Below are positions 49,167 through 61,498 of a stretch of 64,000 nt of DNA, piece after piece. The notes under the pieces were generated by a model that saw only the letters and a program-made list of their open reading frames with translations, searched no databases and was not told the DNA's origin. This DNA comes from Rhyacophila brunnea (lineage: Eukaryota > Arthropoda > Insecta > Trichoptera > Rhyacophilidae), in contig JAGYXB010001002.1 in NCBI GenBank assembly GCA_022495005.1, positions 2,108,001 to 2,172,000 of the forward strand, in the 5' to 3' direction. A program made the translations under genes and the position numbers. Position 1 is the stretch's first letter, and each line of letters starts with the position of its first letter.

Positions 49167-49524
49167 CGATAATCGGTAAGTCGCTGTAGTCGCATATATA
49201 AGACTTCTAAGTGACGTACCTATCATGGCGCGTGTTTAAATAATGTATCGGCTCTCTTTTTAGATACACCTCGTTTTCTTCTTTTCAATAAATTACAATT
49301 TTACTAATAATAATTCTAAGATAACTCCTGACCATTATAGACATATTTTTATAATAAAAACATCAAAATACGTATATTGATAGATCCGTACACCACGGCG
49401 TATAAAGATGAAATGATAAATTCGGGGGCGTTCCTCACTTCAAAATGGAAGTGCAATTAACTGCACAGGAGAGGCTTGTTAGTTAGTTTTAACACGTGGA
49501 CAATAAATTCTTGTTCGACAATAG
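49167..49524 (+). repeat. Left arm of a 3.67-kb inverted-repeat pair
   Basis: About 358 bases starting cgataatcggtaagtcgctg and including aatgataaattcgggggcgt and tcctcacttcaaaatggaag. It matches 52841-52471 read on the minus strand with scattered substitutions and short gaps. No frame in it resembles a known protein. Confidence 0.8.
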
Positions 49525-50650
49525 TTCGGTACAGTGTGAGAATAACTCATATTTCCTATGTCTATGACAGCTACCAGGGATATCCAAGACAATACACAAT
49601 TGCAGAATTCTCATTGATACCGCGTATAAGTCAGAAAAAATACGCCACCAAAAATATAGATATTTTATAGTAATTAGACTGCCAGTAGTATGTAAGCATA
49701 CCTCAGAGAAAATCAGTCAGATATAGCTACATCCAGTTTCAAGTGAATTGAAAAGCTAGCCAATATACGGACTTACTATAAACGTTTCCAGAACGAAACT
49801 TACGATCGTAAATAGAGCAGTTATTCCGTAAAAGATTAAAGTGTTAAAAATCTCGTAAAAAGTGCATAAGATAGTGTATTTGGGTTTGTCCATATGTGAC
49901 TCGGGAGAATGCGAAAAATAAATAAAACATCAAGCGCGATAATGGCCATATCGCTTATGACCCGTTTAACATCTATACATAGAGATCAAATTATCGTAAC
50001 GACCGAAAAGTTATACTTAATTCATAACCTGGTTATTTCCATTACATAGTGTTAATATTCTGGTTAGCAAGAGCCAAATAAAAGAAAATGATTGAAGTAA
50101 TAAAATATGGAGCCAGCATAATAATGATATTATTCAGATACTTATATTATTCTTTGAGGTCTAAAAAGTCTCAAAAGATAATCGTTTTGAATGTAGGCCA
50201 TGTAAAAGAGACAAATAAAAAATTTTGATCAAGTGGAATCACCAAGTGAATTATTTACTGGAAAACTAATTGGATTTACCACAAATTTCGCAGAGAATTT
50301 GATAAGATAGAGAATGGTAATCTAGTTTCACATATTATTTTCAGACTGATGATCATGATTGTCAGGAATGAGAGTGATTGAGAAGATGAGATAACACAAA
50401 GATACTCCAACTCACGTAGGTGAAGACCATACAATACACCAAATGTGGCTAGAATATTATTAGGTACTCAAGTTATAATAATTGGACACATCTATTAAAA
50501 AAATAAAAACATAAGGTTAAAACGTAATTATTGGCTTTCATGAAGGAAAGGAGGTAGATATCCCGAATTTATTGCTTAAAATGCAAAATTTACAAACCGG
50601 ATTGCAGAATAATTTAAAAAAAATAAAATATGTAATTTTTTTTCTCCATA

Positions 50651-51087
50651 ATATGAATACGTGTATTTAATAAGGCTCTAAGTACCAAAAAGTAGTATTG
50701 CCTGTAGTTACAAAATACCGAGTCATTGCAGTAAAATTTCATGAAGCAGAACTTTTGAAAAATGTAGTTTTACAGTGTGAAGCAATCACGGCAGCTTCTA
50801 TAATTTTAGGTATTAAGAACTCGCAAGTGTCAACACACCATCGTCAGCTATTTAATATTGAATGCCGTTAACCACTGCAGTGCTACTTACACCATTATAA
50901 ATAAAACACGCCAACGGACTAACAACGTCGACAGGTTTAATTATTTTGCTGTATTTTTTTGACTTGCTTGAGGCACTTAGACTATAGTTGAAGTGATTGG
51001 CGTTGGTATGTAGAACATTTTTCTATAAAAATGACAGTTTTTATTATTTTGGTACTAAGCGCCTTAATTAATACACGTATTCATATG
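50651..51087. mobile_element. Short inverted-repeat element (about 437 bp)
   Basis: Ends of roughly 40 bases: left atgaatacgtgtatttaata..ctaagtaccaaaaagtag, right (inward, minus strand) atgaatacgtgtattaatta..cttagtaccaaaa. The inside is AT-rich with no clear protein. A third end of this family lies alone at 27645-27695. Confidence 0.55.
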
Positions 51088-52394
51088 TTGTGTGTAGTAT
51101 TAAACTTTAATAATAAAAAAAATAATGAAAATAAATTTAACATTTTCTTCGTAACCCAACCAGAATGTAATTTCTAGATTTTCCATGGAACGTAACAATT
51201 CATACACTGCCAAATACATACACATTATCAAATACTATATATTTGGCAGTGTTTGTAGTGCTTTTGTTGAGAGTCATAAAATATCATTTTATAACATCGA
51301 ATGGAGAATATTTAATTTTCATGGCAGAGGTATTTCATACCTAATTGCATGGTCACTAAGTTATGAACTTGCGTTGATTGAAGCATCAAAACAATTTTTT
51401 AAGGTTAACCGGCTTTATGCGCGGTACAACAAATTTTCCGTTAAAGTGAATCTCAATAATCATTAAGAAATAAACGTCATATTATATTCAAAAAAAGAAA
51501 AAAATATGTATCAGGGCAGTGCAATGACATTGATATGTCATTGGGGCAGTGTGATGCAAAGTGGGTTTCGATTTAATTTGATGTCGTGGGTCTGACGTCG
51601 CTAAGTGAATACATTTTAATTTCAAACAATATGTTCCAATTTTAATTACACCCTTGATGTATCTGCGCGCTGAAATAATAGGAATACATAAACTTATCTA
51701 TAATAGAGAATATGATATTATTATTATACATATTACATTTTATCTAAAAATCTATAATTATATTCATATTCTCTTCACCACTTAATATTATGAAGTAAAA
51801 AGTTTAACTTTAACCTTATGTGTCTTGCATTTTAATATTAAAGTTTTATCTAATTTAACTGCTTTTAAAATCATCCAGAATTATAATAATAGATTGTTAA
51901 AATACTGGCATTACATCCATAATAATATGGTTTTAAAAGAATTTAATTTTAAAATATTGTTACGACAATTATTATTAGCGTTTATATCTGCATTTATAGT
52001 TTGAATATTAAACGACATTACAATAATTAATAAACAATGCTAGACTGAATATAAAATGACATTCTAGTAAGCAATTAGGGAATTAATATTAAATGGTATC
52101 TTATTTGAAAGCTAACTATCAATTCAATTACCAGAAACATCCAAAAATTGAAAGCTTTGCGAATAAATGACATTTTGGGCGCGATCTTTGGACTATTCAT
52201 TGTATGCAGAGCTTTTAACGAAAGATGAATGGAGCGAAAGATTAATGGGGCGGTATCCATTGCTCCAAAGTCTCAGCGCAGGGACGTACCAAAAATAGTC
52301 ATAGTAATATGGATACTACATCAAATATTATTATGCCATATTATATTAAGTTTTTGAAGCGATTATATTTTCCAATGATATGAATTTTATTTTC

Positions 52395-52430
52395 TGATTC
52401 CATCGTGTACCCTTAGTCGGTAGTATTAAT
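52395..52430. mobile_element. ATTAATA-family MITE end, fragment
   Basis: Only the right tip is left: gattccatcgtgtaccctta then gtcggtagtattaat. It lies just left of the right arm of the 49-53 kb inverted repeat. Confidence 0.45.
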
Positions 52431-52470
52431 TTGATAAGCATAAAATTCACAGACTTACTTGCTCATATTA

Positions 52471-52841
52471 CTACTGTCGAACAATAACTTCTTGCCCACG
52501 TATTAAAAATGTGAACCAACAATCCCCTCCAGTGCAGCCAATCACACTTCCGTTATAAAATGAGGAACGCCCCTGAATTTATCATTTCAATTTATGCTCT
52601 CGTGGTGTACGGTACTGTCAATTTACGTAATTTCAAGCTTTTAATAATAAAACTATGTCTGTAATGATAAGGAGTGATGTTAGAATTATTATGAGTAAAC
52701 GGTATATTTCGAAGAAAAAAAGGAGTAGCATCTAAAAGAATACGATACATTATTCAAATACGCCTTTAGTACACTTTGCCGACATGACAGTTACGTCACT
52801 AGAAGTCGTCTACATGCGATTACAGCGACTTCTTGTTATCG
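52471..52841 (-). repeat. Right arm of a 3.67-kb inverted-repeat pair
   Basis: Read on the minus strand it starts cgataacaagaagtcgctgt and includes aatgataaattcaggggcgt and tcctcattttataacggaag, in the same order as the left arm. The two arms are either terminal repeats of a large element or two opposite insertions of one repeat. Confidence 0.8.
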
Positions 52842-53572
52842 CCCATTTTTTGTTGTTGGTAGTATTGGTAGTTAATAGTGAGAAATGTTAAAGAGTTTGA
52901 TTAAGCTTTTTAACAAAAACGGGAGAAAAATCTATGGGAGAGAGTAAAAATCAATGTGTAGTAAATGAAAGATATTCATAGTCATGGTTATAAAAGTTTT
53001 TTCATTAATCAACCAAAATCATTTATTTTTTAATTACAGTATACAAATTTTAAAAATCAACTGTAATTATTAGTAATTATAAAAATAAAGTTCGCAAATA
53101 TCTCAGAATATTGGAATGTATCTTTCTGTCTGAATTTTAAAATCTTATGAGTGATTTCACTGGAATCCCAGAATTTTAGAGTATTCTATCATTCTGTATT
53201 AAAAAAAATGTCATGTAATGTGGCCTTTTTAATAAATAGTTACCATTATATTTAGATATATAAAAGCAAATTATTGTTATTTGAAAAATAAGATTCATTT
53301 TATGGTTATCTATGGAAAAGTTTTTGAAGTCAGTTGTTGACCGACGTCGCGGATGAAGAGATACGCAAAAATAGTTTATTAAAATTATTAGGAAGTCTAA
53401 GTACGTTAAAAAAACTAAATAATGGAGTAATCCGCGAAGTCGGTTAGTAATTAAGGAATTAATTGATACCAGCTTTAATTTAATATACTAAAACCGATAG
53501 CCAATATTATAACGCAATTCGATAAGCACTTCATGTAACAACTTTTAGTTTAAATCATTGTAATTAAGTATG

Positions 53573-53644
53573 ATGCCCGTAGCATAATTGGAAAAGCATA
53601 TTGGTGCAAATCCAGCAGATACAGGCTCAAGTCCCGTCGGGTGT
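53573..53644 (+). mobile_element. tRNA-derived SINE head (family S1)
   Basis: The acceptor halves ATGCCCG and CGGGTGT can pair fully with two G-T pairs. The A-box region is TAGCATAATTGGAAAAGC and the B box GGCTCAAGTCC. The tail cgttttttctacataatgag resembles the copy at 62431. The D stem is damaged. Confidence 0.7.
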
Positions 53645-54213
53645 CGTTTTTTCTACATAATGAGTTTTTCTAGTGTGTATATGCATGATATGTTTTTAAA
53701 TTATGAAATGTTCAATATACCTATATCGTATGTTACATTCACAAATCTTGTGTTTTATTCGTTGAATAAGAAAAATAATTTATTAATATTATTATTATTA
53801 TAATTATACCCTCACGCACCAAAAATACGGTTTGGCACATCCCTATTCGAGGTTACGTCTGCCGCCTCCCCAAAACCGATGACAAATCCTTTCTAATTCG
53901 CAGGAGTAAAAAATAGAGAATTGTGGAAAATGGTGGGTCACGGAAATTGCAAAAATCAAACTGCTTGGTATTTCTGTATATTGTATATGTCTGCTCTTTT
54001 GAACAGTTGAGTTAATACAGTTAGAAAAAAATGTGATTTTATTGATGAGGTCAAAATTGCGATTTGATTCTAAATGACTTCACAAATTTGAAATCTGATG
54101 ATTATATTCAAATTAACCTACACAGGTTCTGTCCATTTCTTAAATTTCTATTGTCCAAAAGTTCCGTTTCTTACGTATTTTCAGATTTAAAATATGTATC
54201 CTATCTAGAGTTC

Positions 54214-54387
54214 TCCAAAGGATTCGCACCAGCAGGCACTCAGCGTTTGGGTCACTCACGCAAGAGATATATGTAGACGGTATCCATGTAAAAACAGAAA
54301 GAGACAATATCACGTCCTACTTGGGCAGTGATGCTGAAGCTTTTTATGCATTCTGCCAAAATACTAACAAAAAATTAAATAAAAGAT
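54214..54387 (+). other. Unassigned open segment with protein-like composition
   Basis: One frame stays open for about 57 codons and includes QEIYVDGIHVKTERDNITSY and LGSDAEAFYAFCQNTNKKLN before TAG at 54385-54387. The amino-acid mix is more protein-like than the AT-rich background. It has no in-frame ATG near its start and no recognised family. It may be a decayed transposon part. Confidence 0.25.
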
Positions 54388-54580
54388 AGCGTGGCATATC
54401 TACGAGTAACATTGCAGAACATATAGGTATATTAACAGCATTAAAATTAAAATTCTTAGCTTTTGCAAGTCTCAGAACTTGTATAAGCTTTAATTTTTCA
54501 AAGTAATACGGATCGTTCCGACCTGCTTGTTAAATAAAACTTGGTTGGGTGTTTTCTAAAAACTAAAATGTCAGGGAAAA

Positions 54581-54982
54581 AAGGTGAAATCTTTACTGAG
54601 CCTTTTTTAAAGAGGCACCTAGCGGAAAAATACGAAGCTTGCAATTTGAGACATTTTTTTGATAATTTACAATTTCAACTGTATTAATGAATAAATAATT
54701 ATGTATCTGAAAACATTAAAATATGACCATAAATATATGTAATAATAGGGTGCGGTCCGATTCAACAAAGTCACATTTTATTACATTTTTACAATTATTG
54801 TAAGTTTATCTTTGAGTTAAAATAAAAAATATTTTTCTTTTTATTATTTTCAGATAGGTACATATTTATCAATTAATACAGTTGAAATTATAAATTATCA
54901 AAAAAAAAAAATCTCAAATTGCAAGCTTCGTATCTTTCCGCTAGGTGCCTCTTTAAAAACGGCTCAGTAAAGGCTTCACCTT
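54581..54982. mobile_element. AAGGTG-family MITE, short copy (402 bp)
   Basis: The arms are about 130 bases. Left begins AAGGTGAAATCTTTACTGAG and right (minus strand, inward) AAGGTGAAGCCTTTACTGAG. Both continue through AAGAGGCACCTAGCGGAAA, ACGAAGCTTGCAATTTGAGA and a run of T. The centre is unique. I saw no convincing target duplication. Confidence 0.85.
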
Positions 54983-57372
54983 AACGATCATCTGGAACAA
55001 AGAATTTCCGGCGCGACCTATGTACAATTATTTCTCATGGCAGTATAAATTTTGCAGTTGCCACGTCATGTAGTATGCAAGACATAGCTTTGCCACCTCT
55101 AAACTAGTGATAAAAAAATTATTTCTCATAAATATAAGTATTATTCAATTGTTTTATAAAATAATTATTTTCCTTGTAAATATATGTATGTACTTATATA
55201 TTATGTAGTAAGCCAAGTTTCAGAATGTTGTATCTAAAAACCTTTTGGGAGACACTATTACTTGAACTAATGTATTTTTGATAACATAAATTATTATTTT
55301 AATAAAATTAAATATCAATAAGCATACTTTACTGTGACAAGATAATCGGTTTGTGATATTTTGGCAGTAGAAATGGAGAAAGTTTTCATTGGTCGTAAAA
55401 TAAAATAAGTTCGCTTAATCGGGCATTTTCTCTATGCATTAAATTTTATGTTAAATCTATAACCACTCTAACAGTTTGCAAATCATTTGGGAATATGAAA
55501 ATCAACGATAAAATTTTAATGCTGGGCTATGTGGGAGAGATTGAATTGAAATTAATTGCTTGTTTGTAATGAATTCACTTTTAACTACTTCTGTGATTAG
55601 AAATTATCAACAAATCTTCAGAGAATAGTGCCTATGTTATAATATTATAATATACTGTTTAAAAATAATTAAATATATATTTAATAAGAAAAAAAATGAT
55701 TATCTCTTCTTCTATCTTTTCTCAAAGAGTTTCTCTGAGCTGACGATCCTAATATTTTATCATCTTCTGCATGACAAGACTCTCCACTCCTCATGGCCCT
55801 TTGATCTTCACAGGACAGAGAAAAGTCTCCATTCAAAAAAGACGAGACGGTTCAATACCAACTTTACATTTAAGAAGCATCAATATTTTTCCACTTTCTT
55901 ACCATTAGGGTCCATGACTCAACACCGTACATAAATATGTATAACACAAAAATAATTTTTACATATATAATTTTTGTCGCAATTGAAATTCCTCAATCCT
56001 TAATATAGTAGTAATTTTTGATGTCATTGTATTTCTTGCTATCAGTATACGCCATTTTATTTAAATTTTATAATATAATATCATATTTATATATTGTGTA
56101 CAAAATTCAGCCGTAAATAAGACATAATTTAATTAAAAAGGGGACCCCAAAACGGAATTTTAATTACCCCTAGGTCGTATACTATGTATAAATATTGGTG
56201 TCATCAATTTTATCTCAAAATTTCTCTGCTTAACAATTAAAAACGGTTGTTCTTTAAACTTTCTTGAACAACAATAATAAATTTTCACTTGTAAAGTAAT
56301 TTGAAACTTTTATAACGTAACTAAAAATTTTGCTGCATTTGCGGCGATGAAATTTGTTAATAAATTCGTTTATTATTCAGTAAAATTCTAACTTATAAAA
56401 TCAGGCCAGTACCAGAAGGCAGTTGACTTTATTCCGTTAAGAAATTTAAAATTAAAAACTTCTTGAAAACATGAATTTATTTTTACTTACCTTCTAACGT
56501 TATGTTGGGTCTATATATATATTAATGGTATTTCTTGTCGGATCTTGGTTGAGGATTCTTAGGAGTCCTTTATTATGAGATTTTAGTAGAGAAAGGTTTT
56601 GGATCAAATGTTTTTTTTGCAGTAATAATAAGAAAATACAGTGTTTGAAATTTGTTACTAATATGCAAAAATTGAATTACTATTATTAACACTGAACAAT
56701 TGGAAACATTCACTACACTATGCACGTAGCCATACATCATAAGGGATTATTACTAGAGCTATGAGCTAACCAGTAATTGAGATTTCGGTTTGTTTACACG
56801 TTGGTCATTTTCACTCAATGTGATAATAATTATTCATAATATTACACTTTATTTACACTTTTATTAATATACGTTATGAAAACTAGATTTAATGTTTCGT
56901 CACCTTACTCGCTTAGGATGTGGAAGGGCTTATATTGCACAGACAACATTGTTTTGGACATGGTTCGTTATTTTTTTCAGTAGGTTTCTCAGTGCATCCT
57001 TGTCAAATGGACACAGAGAGGTAAGTCTGCATATTATATCGTCTATATATAATAATATTTTTTTAAATTCAAACATTTACAATGCCTGATTTTATTATTC
57101 GCACGACAAATGTCGAATAAAACATTAACCTATCAATGAGATTTATCATCACAAGTTTATAAAAAATATAATTCTTTCCACTATTAGATAGATACAGTTT
57201 TTGTTTTGTATCCCGCATGGCTTTAAAAGAGCTTTTATTTTTAGAAATCTCTAGAGAATAAATTGAGTAACACAATTTTGATCAACTGTCGTCTGGTAAT
57301 AATAGTACGAGTATATAAGTGATTATGTGTAAGTCTCAAGCTCGGTTTTTTTTACCTATATAAATAAAACGT
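54983..57372. other. Non-coding sequence with one exon-like segment
   Basis: Besides the LINE fragment at 55740-55942, the only point of note is 56980-57019 (+). There about 40 open bases (RFLSASLSNGHRE) lie between a good acceptor (ttatttttttcag) and a good donor (GTAAGT). Nothing else supports it as an exon. Confidence 0.35.
55740..55942 (-). pseudogene. LINE reverse-transcriptase fragment
   Basis: On the minus strand from about 55942 the frame reads MYGVESWTLMVRKWKN, matching the YG.E.WTL box at the end of the LINE reverse-transcriptase domain. The following bases look like decayed coding sequence, but I could not follow one frame. Confidence 0.5.
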
Positions 57373-57425
57373 AATCTAGTAGATGCAGGTTCGTGTCTCC
57401 TGGGCGTCGTATTTTTTCTAGTAGG
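57373..57425 (+). mobile_element. SINE fragment (family S1, 5' truncated)
   Basis: Only the T-arm side is left: tagatgcaggttcgtgtctc, ctgggcgtcg and the family tail tattttttctagtag. Confidence 0.5.
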
Positions 57426-57499
57426 TATATATCTGTTTAAAACAATAAAAGTTTTTAAAAGTGTATTATATTATCTTCAATATAACAATGTTACTGAAT

Positions 57500-57740
57500 A
57501 TACATAATTTTGAAAAACACTTCTGAGAAAATACATTATAACCAATAGAAAAAATCTTTTTCGAAAAAAGACACCCGGCAGGAATCGATCCTGCATCTCT
57601 TGGGTTTACGCCCCAGTCCGCGCATTATCTACTATGCTACGAGGTGACATACTATTCACGACAAATTTCAACTATTGGCCTTTTAATACCTACCTGTTCA
57701 TCAGCGCTCCTCTAAATCAAGCTACTCTTGGCAGTCGGTT
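57500..57740 (-). mobile_element. Dispersed repeat S2, unit 3
   Basis: The tRNA-like block at 57569-57645 (minus) has GTAGCATAGTAGATAATGCG and GGATCGATTCC. Both flanks match unit 1, including caatagttgaaatttgtcg upstream and a run like aaaaagattttttc downstream. It is a separate insertion 26 kb away. Confidence 0.65.
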
Positions 57741-58389
57741 TTGTTTATTAAATAAAAGTAGGTATCTTTTCCAATTATTCGTTGAATAAAAAATTAGTTC
57801 GTTACGTATATTAGTATTATTTTATTTTATAATATGTACGATAAAATACTATTTCTTTAGTTGTAAGTAAAATCTTTTCCAATCATTTTTGTTTTATATT
57901 TTTAACGGCACCTTAAGAATTTATTAATAGGCTCTTATTTTAAATATTTTAGATTCATTTACATTTATTTTATTTTAAAATTCATATAATGAAAAAATAA
58001 TTCTTTTATTAAAAATAGATTAGCTTTTGAGACAAATCTTGTCCTGTCTGACGCCAAAATTATTAATAATAGGAACATTTCTAAAATATCCCCAATCTTG
58101 TAAATTATGTGTTGAATAAAAAAAGAAATAGTTTAAAATGTTATAATAGGTACTTTTTACTTTATCCAAATAATTAAATAATGATTAAATTAGGACTTAT
58201 TTATTATTATACTGGAAGGTACTATTAGTTGCTAAAATGTTACATTGCTCTTTGCATTTTAGCTACAAATTGCTAGATATTCAATACTGAATCCCGCAGG
58301 CGCCGTATTATTTGTCGATGTCCCCGTTTATATCTCTATATATATAAAAATCTCGTGTCACGATGTTTGTGGTCAAACTCCTCCGAAAC

Positions 58390-58631
58390 CGCTAGACCAA
58401 TTTTTATGAATTTTTTTATGTATAATTGTTAGGTATAAGAATAGGTCAACAAGTATATTTCATACCGCTAGGTGATTCGGGTATCTCTATCCAGAAAAAA
58501 AAATCTTTAAAGCTCGACCGATTTTTATGATTTTTTTTATGTATATTTGTTAGGTATAAGAATAGGTCAACAAGTATATTTCATACCGCTAGGTGATTCG
58601 GGTATCTCTATCCAGAAAAAAAATTCTTTTA
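58390..58631 (+). repeat. 121-bp tandem duplication near Helitron 5' end (copy 2)
   Basis: Units begin near 58390 and 58511, matching the two units of copy 1. The first unit is more changed at its start (gctagaccaa for gctcgaccga). Confidence 0.85.
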
Positions 58632-58813
58632 TTTTTTTGACAATTTTTTTTTTGTAATTTTTTTTTATTTGGTATTAAAAAATACCTATAACCCAAAATT
58701 TTCACCCTCCTACTTCCACCCTCCCATTTTTTAATCGCGATTTTAGTATTTTTGTATGAACAAATGAACCGTCGTTCGTATTTCAAACAGAACGAAATTA
58801 TTTATGTTGTTGA

Positions 58814-61498
58814 ATGACAGATGGCGCTATGTCCGAGAAGAATTCACGAGAAGCGTCGCGTTATTTTGACATTTCATGTACAAAGCGTTTTCCTAAACAT
58901 TTCACCAACGACACGATCACAAATGTCGACGGATATCCAATATATCGTCGAAGAAATACTGATAATGGCGGACAATCATTTACGCTAAATATCAACAACG
59001 CAGACATTGACATTGACAATCGTTGGGTGGTACCATATTCGCCTCTGCTGAGCAAAACATTCAATGCTCATATTAATGTTGAGTTCTGCAGTTCGGTGAA
59101 GAGCATCAAATACATTTGCAAGTATGTGAATAAAGGCAGCGATATGGCTGTATTTCAAATTCAAAATACCGATGTGAATGCTCCTCGATTGAATGACAAC
59201 GACGAAATAATGCGCTACCAAATTGGCCGGTACATCAGCTCCAATGAAGATGTCTGGCGTATCTTTGGTTTCCCAATTCATGAACGGGACCCAGCAGTTA
59301 TACATTTAGCCGTCCATCTTGAAAACGGCCAGCGCGTATTTTTTTACCAACGAGACAGCATTTGAGCGTGCCATAAATCCACCAAAAACTACACTCACCA
59401 AATTTTTCGAAATTGTGTAATCGTGCGGATACTTTCGGTGCCTTTGCACGAACATTACTCTATTCCGAAGTACCTCGCTATTTCACATGGAATCAAACAA
59501 AAAAAATGGATGCCCCGCAAGCAAAGCACACCAATTGTTGCGTGCCCCGGCCTATTCAAATCAAACACTTTGGGCCGAGTATATACAGTCAATCCAAGGC
59601 AGATTGAGTGTTTCTATCTGCGACTGTTGTTGATTAATGTCACCGGCTCATTATCATTAATTTCAAGATATACGCAAAGTGAATGGGCAACAGTATCCAA
59701 CATATAAAGATGCATGCCTTGCACTCGGCTTGCTCGAAGACGACAATCACTGGGACGATATGCTTGCTGAAGCAGCATTGGGCTGTACAGCAACACAAAT
59801 TCGTCTACTATTCGCTATAGTGTTGACTACATGTTTCCCGGGACGAGCAGACACGTTGTGGGATAAGCACAAAGATTCAATGACTGACGATATATTGCAT
59901 CGCATTCGTACACGGTGCAACGATCTAACGATTACATTCAGTGACGCTATGTACAATGAAGCATTGATTACTATCGAGGATCTTTGCGTTGTCATTGCCA
60001 ATTTACCACTCAGTCATTTTGGTATGAGTTCGCCAAATCGAAGTACTTCTGATTTAATGGACACCAAAATGAATCGTGAACTGCAGTACGATACTGCAGA
60101 AATGACAGCGATTGTTACTCGCAATGTCCCACTACTGACTCATGAACAAAAAATCATTTACGACCGCATTATGCTGGCAGTTTTGGCGGGACAAGGTGGA
60201 TTCTTTTTTTTGGATGCACCAGGTGGAACTGGCAAAACATTTCTCATTTCGCTAATTCTCGCCAAAATACGATCAAATAATGGCATTGCATTGGCTGTTG
60301 CATCATCTGGCATTGCAGCAACTTTATTGGATGGAGGCAGAACAGCTCATTCAGCATTTAAGCTGCCACTGAATATTCATAATAACCCAGACGCAATGTG
60401 CAACATAAAAAAACAATCGTCCATGGCCACAGTGCTGAAACAATGCAAAATTATCATCTGGGATGAATGCACTATGGCACACAAACATTCTCTTGAGGCG
60501 TTGAACAGAACACTCAAAGATATAAAAAACAACGACAAACTATTCGGCGGCACTCTGTTACTCCTTTCAGGTGATTTCAGATAAACACTTCCCATCATTC
60601 CACGTTCAACGTACGCTGATGAGATCAACGCTTGCTTGAAATCATCGCCACTGTGGCGTAATGTTGAAAAAGTCCAGCTAAAAATAAACATGCGCGTGCA
60701 AATGCTACAAGATCCATCTGCTGACACATTCTCGAACCAATTGTTAGATATCGGCGATGGAAAAGTTGCTGTCTATGAAAATACTGGATGCATAAAATTG
60801 CCCACTAATTTCTGCAGAATCGTTGATTCGCAAAATGCTCTCATTGACCGCATATTTCCCGATGTACGCACACAATACATAAATCATGCGTGGCTAGCAG
60901 AAAGAGCTATGTTGGCAGCAAAAAATGTGGACGTTGACGATTTAAACTTCAAGATACAGCAGTCGTTGCCAGGCGATTTGGTATCATACAAATCGATCGA
61001 TTCAGTTTGCGATGTCAACGAAGCTGTAAATTATCCAACAGAGTTTTTGAACTCACTGGATTTACCAGGCATGTCAACACACCTTCTACGACTGAAAGTT
61101 GCATCTCCGGTTATTTTACTTCGGAATTTGAACCCACCACGGCTGTGCAATGGCACGCAATTGGTCATTAAAAAATTGATGAAAAACATTATCGAAGCCA
61201 CCATTTTGATTGGCAAATTCTGAGCCGAAAATGTTTTGCTGCCACGAATTTCAATAATTCTTATAGACGTGCCAAATGAATTCAAACGCGTTCAATTAGA
61301 TTGGCATTCACAATGACAATCAATAAGTCGCAAGGCCAAACGATGTCTGTTTGCGGCTTAGATCTGGGCACACCATGTTTTTCACACGGACAATTGTACG
61401 TGGCATGTTCTCGCGTGGGCAAACCATCAAGCTTATTCGTGTTGGCTAAAGACGGACTGACAAAAAATATTGTACACTTAATTGCTCTTCAAAATTAA
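58814..61498 (+). pseudogene. Helitron Rep-helicase remnant, copy 2
   Basis: Retained are the C-terminal part of Rep with YICKYVNKG (tyrosine codons at 59111 and 59123) and the PIF1-type helicase with PGGTGKTF and IIWDECTMAH uninterrupted by the copy 1 deletions. The frame at 58814-59365 opens in former 5' leader sequence and is fused to Rep by the deletion, so its first 22 or so residues are not Rep. Lesions: added bases near 59339, 59410 and 59506, four added near 59659, TAA at 60582-60584 within the GDFRQTLPI motif, TGA at 61221-61223, and 7 bases lost near 61296. Copy 2 keeps a Lys codon where copy 1 has its TAG. The C-terminus (LFVLAKDGLTKNIVHLIALQ) is better kept than in copy 1. Confidence 0.9.

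Noticed and set aside
49038..49226. Possible UNC93-like upstream exon ending with a donor at 49038
   Set aside because: The frame (ending WREDEFR) has no hydrophobic helix or family words and runs into the inverted-repeat arm.
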